From assembly GCA_020630305.1 (NCBI GenBank), contig JAHDBQ010000058.1, positions 1 through 5,972 on the forward strand: DNA of 5,972 nucleotides. The letters run 5' to 3'. This document shows, piece after piece, positions 1-5,972 of this stretch (its first letter is position 1; every line of letters starts with the position of its first letter). The position numbers and the translations under genes are program-made. The notes below the pieces were generated by a model, which worked only from the letters and a program-made list of their open reading frames with translations, did no database searches and was not told the DNA's origin. The DNA is from Alphaproteobacteria bacterium. GTDB taxonomy: Bacteria > Pseudomonadota > Alphaproteobacteria > Rickettsiales > Rickettsiaceae.

Positions 1-76
1 CAACAGGTGACACATAAAAAGCTTTTTTAAAGGTTAAGGTAGATCGTTAATACCGCGGATTTGCACGATTATTCTT

Positions 77-150
77 TAGCCCCCCTTCAGCACATTAAAT
101 TGTTGCTATTGTAATGAGACTCCGGATCGGGGTCCGGGATTACTTAGCTA
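77..150. repeat. Palindromic intergenic repeat, copy 1
   Basis: This segment resembles 226-300 at an offset of about 150 bases. The best-matching core, bases 105-122 (GCTATTGTAATGAGACTC), agrees with 255-272 at 15 of 18 positions. The match continues upstream to a shared TAGC...TTCAGC. It weakens downstream, where both copies reach a CCGG..AT.AC end. The core is followed by a hairpin at 122-137 in which CCGGATC pairs with GGTCCGG (one G-T pair) around GG. The plan 'AATGAGAnTC, stem, GGGATTAC/GGAATGAC' is typical of short intergenic repeats in alphaproteobacterial genomes. No transposase or target-site duplication is visible. Confidence 0.6.
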
Positions 151-200
151 TTTGGACCAGTACGTTTCAATTTTACCACTTACCTTGCTACACACATTGC

Positions 201-224
201 GTCATACTGAAATTTTCAGGATCT
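201..224. repeat. Short palindromic repeat unit (GTCAT-stem-GGATCT)
   Basis: CTGAAA (207-212) and TTTCAG (214-219) form an almost perfect palindrome, flanked by GTCAT on the left and GATCT on the right. This is the widespread intergenic plan 'GTCATcCTGAA...TTCAGGATCT', here with a very short loop. It lies in the opposite orientation to the units on either side. It probably forms a small hairpin in RNA; a function is not evident. Confidence 0.5.
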
Positions 225-225
225 C

Positions 226-300
226 TAGCAGACTTTCAGCGCGAATGCAATGCGTCTATTGCAATGAGATTCTTAGCCCGCGCCCGGAATGACGTCACTA
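226..300. repeat. Palindromic intergenic repeat, copy 2
   Basis: This is a diverged direct copy of 77-150. TAGC (226-229), TTTCAGC (234-240), TCTATTGCAATGAGATTC (255-272) and CCCGGAATGAC (283-293) correspond to matching stretches in copy 1. The right end runs into the next inverted repeat at 291-338, so the units are packed as a mosaic. No coding function is supported. Confidence 0.55.
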
Positions 301-338
301 ATGGAAAGACCTTTGGATTGGAGTCCAGTGATGACGCC
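291..338. repeat. Imperfect inverted repeat with nested hairpins
   Basis: The 14-base arms 291-304 (GACGTCACTAATGG) and 325-338 (CCAGTGATGACGCC) are complementary at 10 of 14 positions. Between them lies AAAG-AC-CTTT (305-314), and TGGA (314-317) can pair with TCCA (324-327). The right half, GGAGTCCAGTGATGAC, again follows the 'stem then GATGAC' plan of the neighbouring units. It lies just past the 3' end of the ankyrin gene, so it could protect or stop that transcript, but there is no T-run to support a rho-independent terminator. Confidence 0.45.
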
Positions 339-371
339 ACTCGTAGAACACCCCTGCCCTTTTTTGAAAAA

Positions 372-3257
372 CTACTTTCCACCAAATAGCCAACTACCAA
401 CGCCAGAGATAGCATCTACGGCACCTAAAAGAATTGCATTATTACTAAGCCCATTATCTTCTTCATATACTCCGTCAAAATATTCATTACTAGCCAATAA
501 ATCTTCAAAACCATCATCTGATTCTCCAACCCATAGATCCATATTTATTTCTTTGCCTGCATACTCACCTGCAATATTATTCATTTTTCGTATTATTTGC
601 GATTTGCTACAAAAATTCTCCGCTTGATCAATCCAGCCATCTGGCACGATTTCAGTTTCATTTTTCGGCAAGTCTCTTAAAGCCTTAGAAAGGCTAGTAT
701 AGCTATTACCCATATTATCTTCTGTGATTCTATTAGCACCCTTAAGCAACAATAATTTTGTTACCTCCTGTTTTTTTCCTGCAAATAATGCAACATGCAA
801 AGGCACGCATCCTTTTTCATCTGGAATGTTAGGATCAGCGCCATGATCTAATAATAATTTCACAGTCTTGAGGTATCCATTCTGGGCGGCCACAAATAGC
901 AGGGTTTGGCCACCGCATTTTTCACCTTCTTTTTCTTTTGCCTCGCTCTGTAAATTAACATATTCTGACGTGTTACTCTCTAAAAACATTGAAATTAAAT
1001 CATAATTTTTCCTTGGTAGCATCAAAGCCCTGTGCAGAACAGTGTCTCCACTATTGTCATATATAGTCGGATCGGCTCCATGATCAAGCAACAACTGTAG
1101 CATCTTTGATATATCAGCAGCATCTCTGAATGACTCTAATATCATATGCATAGGAGTCTCGCCAAAATTATTCTTTTCATTTTTTATAGAATCATCTAGC
1201 TCCAGTAATTTCTTGGTCATTTCCAGCTTATTACAATAGGCGCTGTAATGTAGCGGCGTATTGCCATCATTATCCTTGGCTTTTAAATTTATGCTAGATA
1301 GTGTTTTTAAAATTTCTAAAGACTTGTCATACCCTATCCTCGCAAAATTATGAGCTAAAGTCATTCCGCTGCCATCTTTGGCATTAATGTTCTTTATGTC
1401 ATGTATTAATTTAGTATTTTTTAGTGCATAATACCATGGCTTAAAACCATTATTGCTTTGCTGATCAAGCAAATATTCATATTTTTTTTCTTTGGCATAA
1501 TTCACCAAACATGATATCGCCTCCATATTGCCGCACTCAGCTGCATGATGTAGCACATTTTTTCCTTTATGATCTTTGACCGTGAAGTCTAATGCATAAT
1601 GCTCTAGAAACAATTTAATAACTTCTATTTCCTGATATGGAAGTAAATGAATTAACGATAAATTATTTTCAATAGTGCAGTTTGGATCACAGCCACTTTC
1701 CAGCAGAGACTCAATAACAACTTTGTTTCGGAATTTCAGAGCTAGGTATAAAGGAGTAATGCCAAGGTCATTTTTTTTATCAAAAGAATAACCTTTATCT
1801 ATAGCATATTGATTAAGCATTAAGGCCATTTCAGTACGATATTTTTGAGCAGCATAATGCATTGGATTGTTACCTTCTTTATCACTTAAATTTGCCTCAG
1901 CGCCTTTAGCCAGCAAAGCACGCACCATATCTACAGACTCATCATCCACAGCATAATGCAAAGGGGTCTTGCCTGCAATATCTTGCAAATTCAAATTAAT
2001 ATCGCTAAGCAAACACATTATTTCAAGCATATTAACATCGTTATTGTCGACTATATAATGCGCGTAGCCACCCTTATCTTTATCCTGAAAATTAATATTT
2101 TTATCCATAGTTGAAACTTTCTTAGCCTCTAAAGCATATTGCCAAGGGTAATAACCCTTATTATTAACAATATTTATCACATCGCAATTATCTAATATTA
2201 CATCTTTAATCATTTTAAGATTTAAGTTTTTAGCTGCGTAATGCAATGCGGTATTGCCAAGTGCATCTTTAACATTAACCAGGGCGTCTTTTTCTAATAG
2301 CAATTTTGCCGCCGTGTTTTTTTTATACTCAGAAGCTATGTGAAGTGGAGTTAAGCCCTGTTTATCTTGCAGAGATATTTTAATATAAGGAATATTTAGC
2401 AGCATTATAAATATCTCCTCATTATAATAATAAACTGCATAATGCATGATGCTGCGCCCTTCAGCATCAATATTATTAACATCAGCCCCAGAATTTAAAA
2501 GAAATTGAATAATGTTGATTTTTTTACCTAGATTGCCATCTGATTGCAGTGTTAAATATAAAGGCGTAGTGCCTGTACTGTCAGCCATATCACATGAGTA
2601 GAAATTATTTTCTGCATGATCATTTAACAATTCCACCATAGCGTGATTATGGGTTTTGGCCGCGTAATGCATAGGGTTTTTGCCATGTTGATCTATCACA
2701 TCGGCTCGAAGGCCGAATTCTAGAGCTACTTTAGCAAATGAAATTTTTTTATACTCTGCGCAAATATGCAAAGGGGTTTTTCCGTCTTTATTCCATGTTG
2801 CTAAAATAATTCCAGAACTAGCTAAGCTGAAGAAACCTTGGAAGTTATCTTCTCTTATTAATAAATCACATAATTCGCCCAAAAAAATATCAAATGTATT
2901 TGGGTGTTTATTAATTTCAACTACAATTCTCTTTATGTCCATTGGATTTTGGCTTTGTATAACAGACATTAGCTGCTGATTTATATGGTTATCTCCAGTA
3001 TTAATGCTATAAGCGATCATTAGATATAATATATCACTTTTCTTATGAAAAGCCGCGCTAAAGATAGGGATATGTTTTTTATTATTGCGAATATGGATAT
3101 TTGCTCCAGCATCAAGAAGTTCTTTAACTAACATATAATCTTGCCTCATAACTGCCTTGTGAAGCCTAGTATTACCATCTTTGTCTTGATCGTTTATTCT
3201 ATCTTCAAAAGATTTCCTAGGCGAGCTTCTACTCTGATTGTAATAATTTTTAGACAT
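372..3257 (-). CDS. Large ankyrin-repeat protein, candidate T4SS effector
   Basis: An intact 961-residue protein made almost entirely of ankyrin repeats, a fold used for protein-protein binding. About 20 units can be picked out by G-x-TPLHxAA-like cores, for example at residues 29-36, 160-167, 192-200, 302-308, 334-342, 429-437, 462-470, 500-506, 565-573, 665-673, 784-791 and 815-823. Residues 90-155 fit the repeat poorly. Blocks of repeats are themselves duplicated: residues 366-437 and 602-673 align without gaps at 30 of 72 identities. After about residue 860 comes a non-ankyrin tail with an acidic stretch (911-935) and a hydrophobic, glycine-rich end (941-961). No N-terminal signal peptide or enzyme motif is visible. 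The ATG start follows GGGAGG 12 bases upstream. The gene points away from virB3. Long ankyrin proteins of Rickettsiales are often host-directed, so a secreted role is an inference from family and location; the binding partner is unknown. Confidence 0.9.
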   Translation of the reverse strand: MSKNYYNQSRSSPRKSFEDRINDQDKDGNTRLHKAVMRQDYMLVKELLDAGANIHIRNNKKHIPIFSAAFHKKSDILYLMIAYSINTGDNHINQQLMSVIQSQNPMDIKRIVVEINKHPNTFDIFLGELCDLLIREDNFQGFFSLASSGIILATWNKDGKTPLHICAEYKKISFAKVALEFGLRADVIDQHGKNPMHYAAKTHNHAMVELLNDHAENNFYSCDMADSTGTTPLYLTLQSDGNLGKKINIIQFLLNSGADVNNIDAEGRSIMHYAVYYYNEEIFIMLLNIPYIKISLQDKQGLTPLHIASEYKKNTAAKLLLEKDALVNVKDALGNTALHYAAKNLNLKMIKDVILDNCDVINIVNNKGYYPWQYALEAKKVSTMDKNINFQDKDKGGYAHYIVDNNDVNMLEIMCLLSDINLNLQDIAGKTPLHYAVDDESVDMVRALLAKGAEANLSDKEGNNPMHYAAQKYRTEMALMLNQYAIDKGYSFDKKNDLGITPLYLALKFRNKVVIESLLESGCDPNCTIENNLSLIHLLPYQEIEVIKLFLEHYALDFTVKDHKGKNVLHHAAECGNMEAISCLVNYAKEKKYEYLLDQQSNNGFKPWYYALKNTKLIHDIKNINAKDGSGMTLAHNFARIGYDKSLEILKTLSSINLKAKDNDGNTPLHYSAYCNKLEMTKKLLELDDSIKNEKNNFGETPMHMILESFRDAADISKMLQLLLDHGADPTIYDNSGDTVLHRALMLPRKNYDLISMFLESNTSEYVNLQSEAKEKEGEKCGGQTLLFVAAQNGYLKTVKLLLDHGADPNIPDEKGCVPLHVALFAGKKQEVTKLLLLKGANRITEDNMGNSYTSLSKALRDLPKNETEIVPDGWIDQAENFCSKSQIIRKMNNIAGEYAGKEINMDLWVGESDDGFEDLLASNEYFDGVYEEDNGLSNNAILLGAVDAISGVGSWLFGGK

Positions 3258-3269
3258 AAACTAAAAAAA

Positions 3270-3275
3270 CCTCCC
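3270..3275 (-). promoter_or_regulatory. Ribosome-binding site of the ankyrin gene
   Basis: On the minus strand GGGAGG lies 12 bases before the ATG at 3257. The spacing is slightly long but the match to the anti-Shine-Dalgarno sequence is good. It supports this start over the next in-frame ATG, at codon 37, which would cut into the first ankyrin repeat. Confidence 0.6.
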
Positions 3276-3313
3276 ACTTTCTTAAGTTTAAAAAAATTAC
3301 CTTGATAAGGATC

Positions 3314-3342
3314 AGTATAAATCAAATTGAATGCATTATTAA
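3314..3342 (-). promoter_or_regulatory. Weak promoter candidate for the ankyrin gene
   Basis: Read on the minus strand, TTAATA (3337-3342) and TATACT (3314-3319) are separated by 17 bases, giving a sigma-70-like pair with 4 of 6 and 5 of 6 consensus positions. It lies about 57 bases upstream of the start codon. In DNA this AT-rich such pairs arise easily by chance. Confidence 0.3.
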
Positions 3343-3384
3343 AATAATATTTTTTTATGAATAAATTTTTCTATTTTTTTGTGT

Positions 3385-3413
3385 TTGAGATACATCAATT
3401 TTGTATCTATTTT
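3385..3413 (+). promoter_or_regulatory. Candidate promoter with embedded operator-like inverted repeat
   Basis: On the plus strand TTGAGA (3385-3390, 5 of 6 consensus) and TATTTT (3408-3413, 4 of 6) are 17 bases apart. The inverted repeat AGATACA (3388-3394) / TGTATCT (3402-3408), with a 7-base spacer, fills the gap between them and touches both boxes. This is where a dimeric regulator would be expected to bind. It would drive virB3 from about 200 bases upstream. The -10 box is weak, so the promoter is less certain than the inverted repeat. Confidence 0.3.
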
Positions 3414-3605
3414 CTGTAATATCACTCCCTAATGGATTAATATTCATAATATTGCTAAAATCAAACCATTGTTTTCATGCCTCTTTCTAGAAAAAAGATA
3501 CATATGCACCTTAATATAAATTTGCAATAAGAGCAAGATATCCACTAAACTAACTATGTAATTATATTCTACTTAAATAGGGTTGAATTATATTTAGTTA
3601 AGATT

Positions 3606-3612
3606 AAGGAGG
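3606..3612 (+). promoter_or_regulatory. Strong ribosome-binding site of virB3
   Basis: AAGGAGG lies 6 bases before the virB3 ATG, a full-strength Shine-Dalgarno sequence at good spacing. It fixes the virB3 start and suggests efficient translation of the first gene of the operon segment. Confidence 0.85.
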
Positions 3613-3618
3613 TTATCT

Positions 3619-3906
3619 ATGTCAGGAAAAATGCATACAGATCCATTGTTTATAGGTCTAACAAGACCATCTATGATATTTGGAGTAAGTGCTGAATTTG
3701 CAATGCTAAATATTATGATTTGTATAACTATTTTTATTCAAACTAGCAGTCTTTGGGTAATACCTATTTTAGTAATCATTCATATAATTGGTTATATTTT
3801 GTGTTTTAAAGAGCCAAAAATTATGCAGCTATATATGACATACTCTGCGAAGTGCAATCAATGCTCAAATAAATCTTACTACGGTGCCAATTCATATAGT
3901 GTATAA
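3619..3906 (+). CDS. virB3: VirB3 (RvhB3), inner-membrane T4SS subunit
   Basis: A 95-residue protein of the usual length and pattern for rickettsial VirB3. The N-terminus has the family signature TDPLFIGLTRPSMIFGV (residues 7-23). Two hydrophobic segments follow, about residues 19-40 and 44-63, and then the conserved KEP (64-66). The cytosolic-type tail has a YYGANSY end (87-93) like that of Rickettsia VirB3. In P-type T4SS, VirB3 sits in the inner membrane and works with the VirB4 ATPase to build the inner-membrane complex. The start is set by the strong AAGGAGG six bases upstream. The gene is followed after 2 bases by virB4, the standard rickettsial order, and is not fused to it. Nothing suggests decay. 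Confidence 0.95.
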   Translation: MSGKMHTDPLFIGLTRPSMIFGVSAEFAMLNIMICITIFIQTSSLWVIPILVIIHIIGYILCFKEPKIMQLYMTYSAKCNQCSNKSYYGANSYSV

Positions 3907-3908
3907 AA

Positions 3909-5972
3909 ATGATAAAGCTAAAAAAAACTGTTTCTTCGAAAGAAAAATATTTTAAGAACGAAAAACCTGCTTCAGACTTTATTCCGTACAAAGGGCATTG
4001 GGATAAAAATACTATTATCACTGAAGATAATGGATTATTGCAAGTTATAAAAATTAGCGGGTTCTCTTTTGAAACTGCAGATGATGAAGATTTAGAGATC
4101 AAAAAAAACTTACGCAATTCTTTGCTTAAGAATATGTCATCTGGTGATGTGGTTTTGTATTTTCACACTATTAGAAGAAAGAAAGCTGTTGCCTCAATGG
4201 ATTCTAATGAAGAAAAGGACCCTAACCTTGAGCGAAGCTCTAAAGATTTTGTTTCATATTTAGAAAGTGAATGGGAGAAAAAAAATACATCAGCTGATTC
4301 TTACTTCAACGAACTATATATAACAATATTATGTAAACCCGATACTGAAGGCGCAGCTAAGGTTGGTTATTTTTACAGTAGATTAAAGCAGAAAAGTGAT
4401 AATTCCGTTTGGGAAAATGACATGAAAGAGATGCATGATAATTTGGAAGAAATCACTGCACGTATAATGAGCACTTACAATGATTACGGCGCTAAATTAC
4501 TAGGAGTACGCAAAAACAGAGATGGAGCTATTATGTGCGAAATAAGCAGCTTCTTAGCGACTCTCATTAATTGCGGCGATGTTTCTCCTGTAATGCTTCA
4601 AAGGGGATCTTTAAAAGATTACCTACCTACCAACAGAATGTTTTTTGGCTCACGCTCAATGGAAGCAAGAAGCCCAAGAGGTAATAAATTTGCAGGTATT
4701 GTTGGCATCAGAGAATACGGTCCACATACTTCTGCTGGATGTTTTGACGGTTTCTTGCAGATGCCATTTGAATTCATCATGACCCAGAGCTTTGTGTTCT
4801 CGAATAGAACGGTTGCAATTGGTAAGATGCAGCTGCAGCAAAACCGTATGATTCAAGCAGAAGATAAGGCGGTGTCACAAATTGCAGAGATTTCCCAGGC
4901 GCTTGATATGGCAATGAGCGGCGAAATTGGCTTCGGCGAGCATCATGTTTCTATGCTTTGTATTACTGATAGTCTGCATAGTCTCGAAGCTGCCCTATCC
5001 GCCTCAGTTGTAGAGTTTTCTAATTGCGGTATGCAGCCAGTAAGAGAGCAAATAAATATGGAGCCAAGCTACTGGGGGCAGCTGCCAGGTAATATGGAGT
5101 ATATTGTTAGAAAATCTCTTATCAATACTCTTAATCTAGCCGGATATGCATCTATGCATAACTTCCCGCCTGGAAGTATTGATGATAACCATTGGGGTGA
5201 GTATGTAACTGTACTTGATACTACATCTGGTACTCCATTTTATTTTAATTTCCATGTAAGAGATGTTGGTCATACGCTTATTATTGGTCCTACTGGTGCT
5301 GGTAAAACAGTGCTCATGAATTTCCTTTGCGCGCAAGCTCAGAAATTCCAGCCTAGAATGTTCTTCTTTGATAAAGATAGTGGTGCAGAAATTTTCATCA
5401 GGGCCCTTGATGGTGTTTATACTATTATTGATCCTGGCAAAGGTTGCGGATTCAACCCGCTGCAATTAGAGGACACTGGAGAAAATAGAACTTTTTTGCT
5501 TGACTGGCTTAAAACTTTGGTTACTTCCAATGGCGAAACTTGTGATGCTGAAGAAATAAAGCTTCTGAACCAGGCGATTGAAGGGAATTATAGGTTAAAT
5601 AGAAAAGAAAGAATACTCAGAAATATCGTGCCTTTCCTTGGTATGGATGGGCCAGGATCCTTAGCAAGTAGAATTGGCATGTGGCACGGAAAAGGCTCGC
5701 ATGCTGGAATTTTTGATAATGAAGAAGATTCTATTGATCTTGGAATTGCTAGAGTGTTTGGCTTTGAAATGGCGGAGCTCCTTAAAGATCCGGTAGCACT
5801 TTCACCTTCTTTATTGTATATCTTTCATAGAATTAACATTTCACTGGATGGTTCGAAAACAATGATAATTCTAGATGAGGCTTGGGCGCTTATTGATAAT
5901 CCAGTTTTTGCACCAAAAATTAAGGATTGGCTGCAGGTTCTGCGTAAGCTAAATACTTTTGTGGTATTTGCT
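3909..5972 (+). CDS. virB4: VirB4 (RvhB4) T4SS ATPase, 3' end missing
   Basis: The first 688 codons of the large VirB4 ATPase, which powers pilus/channel assembly and substrate transfer at the inner membrane. The rickettsial protein is about 800 residues, so the window edge removes the C-terminus. The N-terminus carries the rickettsial block FIPYKGHWDKNTIIT (24-38) and FETADDEDL (54-62). The CagE/TrbE/VirB4 N-terminal domain occupies roughly residues 180-400. The ATPase domain has Walker A GPTGAGKT (460-467, Lys466), then FFFDKDSGAEI (485-495), FNPLQL (515-520) and Walker B MIILDE (652-657, Asp656, Glu657). All key residues present in the window are intact, so this is most like the functional copy beside virB3 rather than a degenerate paralog. 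No clear Shine-Dalgarno lies before the ATG. The gap to the virB3 stop is 2 bases, so translation is probably coupled. Confidence 0.95.
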   Translation, partial: MIKLKKTVSSKEKYFKNEKPASDFIPYKGHWDKNTIITEDNGLLQVIKISGFSFETADDEDLEIKKNLRNSLLKNMSSGDVVLYFHTIRRKKAVASMDSNEEKDPNLERSSKDFVSYLESEWEKKNTSADSYFNELYITILCKPDTEGAAKVGYFYSRLKQKSDNSVWENDMKEMHDNLEEITARIMSTYNDYGAKLLGVRKNRDGAIMCEISSFLATLINCGDVSPVMLQRGSLKDYLPTNRMFFGSRSMEARSPRGNKFAGIVGIREYGPHTSAGCFDGFLQMPFEFIMTQSFVFSNRTVAIGKMQLQQNRMIQAEDKAVSQIAEISQALDMAMSGEIGFGEHHVSMLCITDSLHSLEAALSASVVEFSNCGMQPVREQINMEPSYWGQLPGNMEYIVRKSLINTLNLAGYASMHNFPPGSIDDNHWGEYVTVLDTTSGTPFYFNFHVRDVGHTLIIGPTGAGKTVLMNFLCAQAQKFQPRMFFFDKDSGAEIFIRALDGVYTIIDPGKGCGFNPLQLEDTGENRTFLLDWLKTLVTSNGETCDAEEIKLLNQAIEGNYRLNRKERILRNIVPFLGMDGPGSLASRIGMWHGKGSHAGIFDNEEDSIDLGIARVFGFEMAELLKDPVALSPSLLYIFHRINISLDGSKTMIILDEAWALIDNPVFAPKIKDWLQVLRKLNTFVVFA

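Larger units (their letters stand above)
1..371. other. Non-coding, repeat-rich intergenic region
   Basis: I see no convincing gene here. The first 76 bases hold only a short A/T palindrome around base 23 (AAAAAGCTTTTT) and no recognisable element. From about base 77 to 338 the DNA is a mosaic of short palindromic repeat units, annotated separately, all richer in G+C than the genes. A 91-codon open frame on the plus strand (114-389) crosses the repeats. It has no good ribosome-binding site, overlaps the 3' end of the ankyrin gene and translates into low-quality sequence, so I treat it as spurious. The ankyrin gene, on the minus strand, ends into this region. No classical GC hairpin followed by a T-run was found just beyond its stop. 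Confidence 0.6.
3258..3618. promoter_or_regulatory. Divergent control region between ankyrin gene and virB3
   Basis: This 361-base AT-rich region separates two genes transcribed in opposite directions and must hold the start signals of the ankyrin gene and probably of the virB operon. No gene is visible in it. It holds a perfect 7+7 inverted repeat at 3388-3408, another copy of the same heptamer AGATACA at 3496-3502, and AATATT-CAT-AATATT at 3439-3453. A 9-base direct repeat AATTATATT lies at 3560-3568 and 3586-3594, just upstream of virB3. The promoter assignments are tentative. Confidence 0.6.

Noticed and set aside
1..30. Possible tail of a plus-strand gene entering from the left and ending at TAA 28-30
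   Set aside because: Only nine codons are visible, too few to distinguish from chance.
44..70. TTAATACCGCGG resembling part of 16S rRNA
   Set aside because: Only a short resemblance; the flanking sequence does not match rRNA.
114..389. 91-codon open frame on the plus strand
   Set aside because: It runs through the palindromic repeats and into the 3' end of the ankyrin gene, has no plausible ribosome-binding site and shows no protein family features. Repeat units of this kind often give spurious frames.
289..627. 112-codon open frame on the plus strand
   Set aside because: Mostly antisense to the ankyrin gene, whose reading is supported by about 20 repeats.
3335..3356. ATTATT-AA-AATAAT hairpin followed by a T-run, resembling a terminator
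   Set aside because: The stem is all A-T and therefore weak, and no plus-strand gene upstream would need terminating there.
3821..4117. 98-codon open frame on the minus strand
   Set aside because: Antisense to the end of virB3 and start of virB4, both clearly recognised.
4656..5465. Two minus-strand open frames of 66 and 109 codons (4656-4856 and 5136-5465)
   Set aside because: Both are antisense to conserved parts of virB4, the second covering its Walker A region, and have no features of their own.

Overview
The window looks like chromosomal DNA of an obligate intracellular alphaproteobacterium of the order Rickettsiales. It is AT-rich. It carries the virB3-virB4 start of the rvh (Rickettsiales vir homolog) type IV secretion operon, with protein sequences of the rickettsial type. 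It also holds a very large ankyrin-repeat gene and an intergenic patch of short palindromic repeats, both common in this group. The family or genus cannot be fixed from the sequence alone.

Layout: bases 1-371 are non-coding and hold a mosaic of at least four short palindromic repeat units. Bases 372-3257 (minus strand) are one intact 961-residue ankyrin-repeat gene. Bases 3258-3618 are a divergent AT-rich intergenic region with ribosome-binding sites for both neighbours, weak promoter candidates and a recurring AGATACA heptamer that forms one perfect inverted repeat. Bases 3619-3906 (plus) are virB3. Bases 3909-5972 (plus) are virB4, open at the right edge: 688 codons are present and roughly the last 110-120 residues are probably missing.

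How the genes fit together: VirB3 (inner-membrane subunit) and VirB4 (cytoplasmic ATPase) are core parts of the T4SS and are almost certainly co-transcribed, with only 2 bases between them. The ankyrin protein is transcribed away from them from the shared intergenic region. Its family, size and position make it a reasonable candidate substrate of this secretion system, but nothing in the sequence proves secretion. Its most striking internal feature is a long-period duplication: blocks of several ankyrin repeats, including an unusual 'PWxYAL...KNIN...LEI..LS.INL' segment, recur 236 residues apart.

No tRNA, rRNA, CRISPR array, insertion sequence or convincing rho-independent terminator was seen. 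The strongest candidates for new biology are the architecture of the ankyrin protein and the control region it shares with the T4SS operon.
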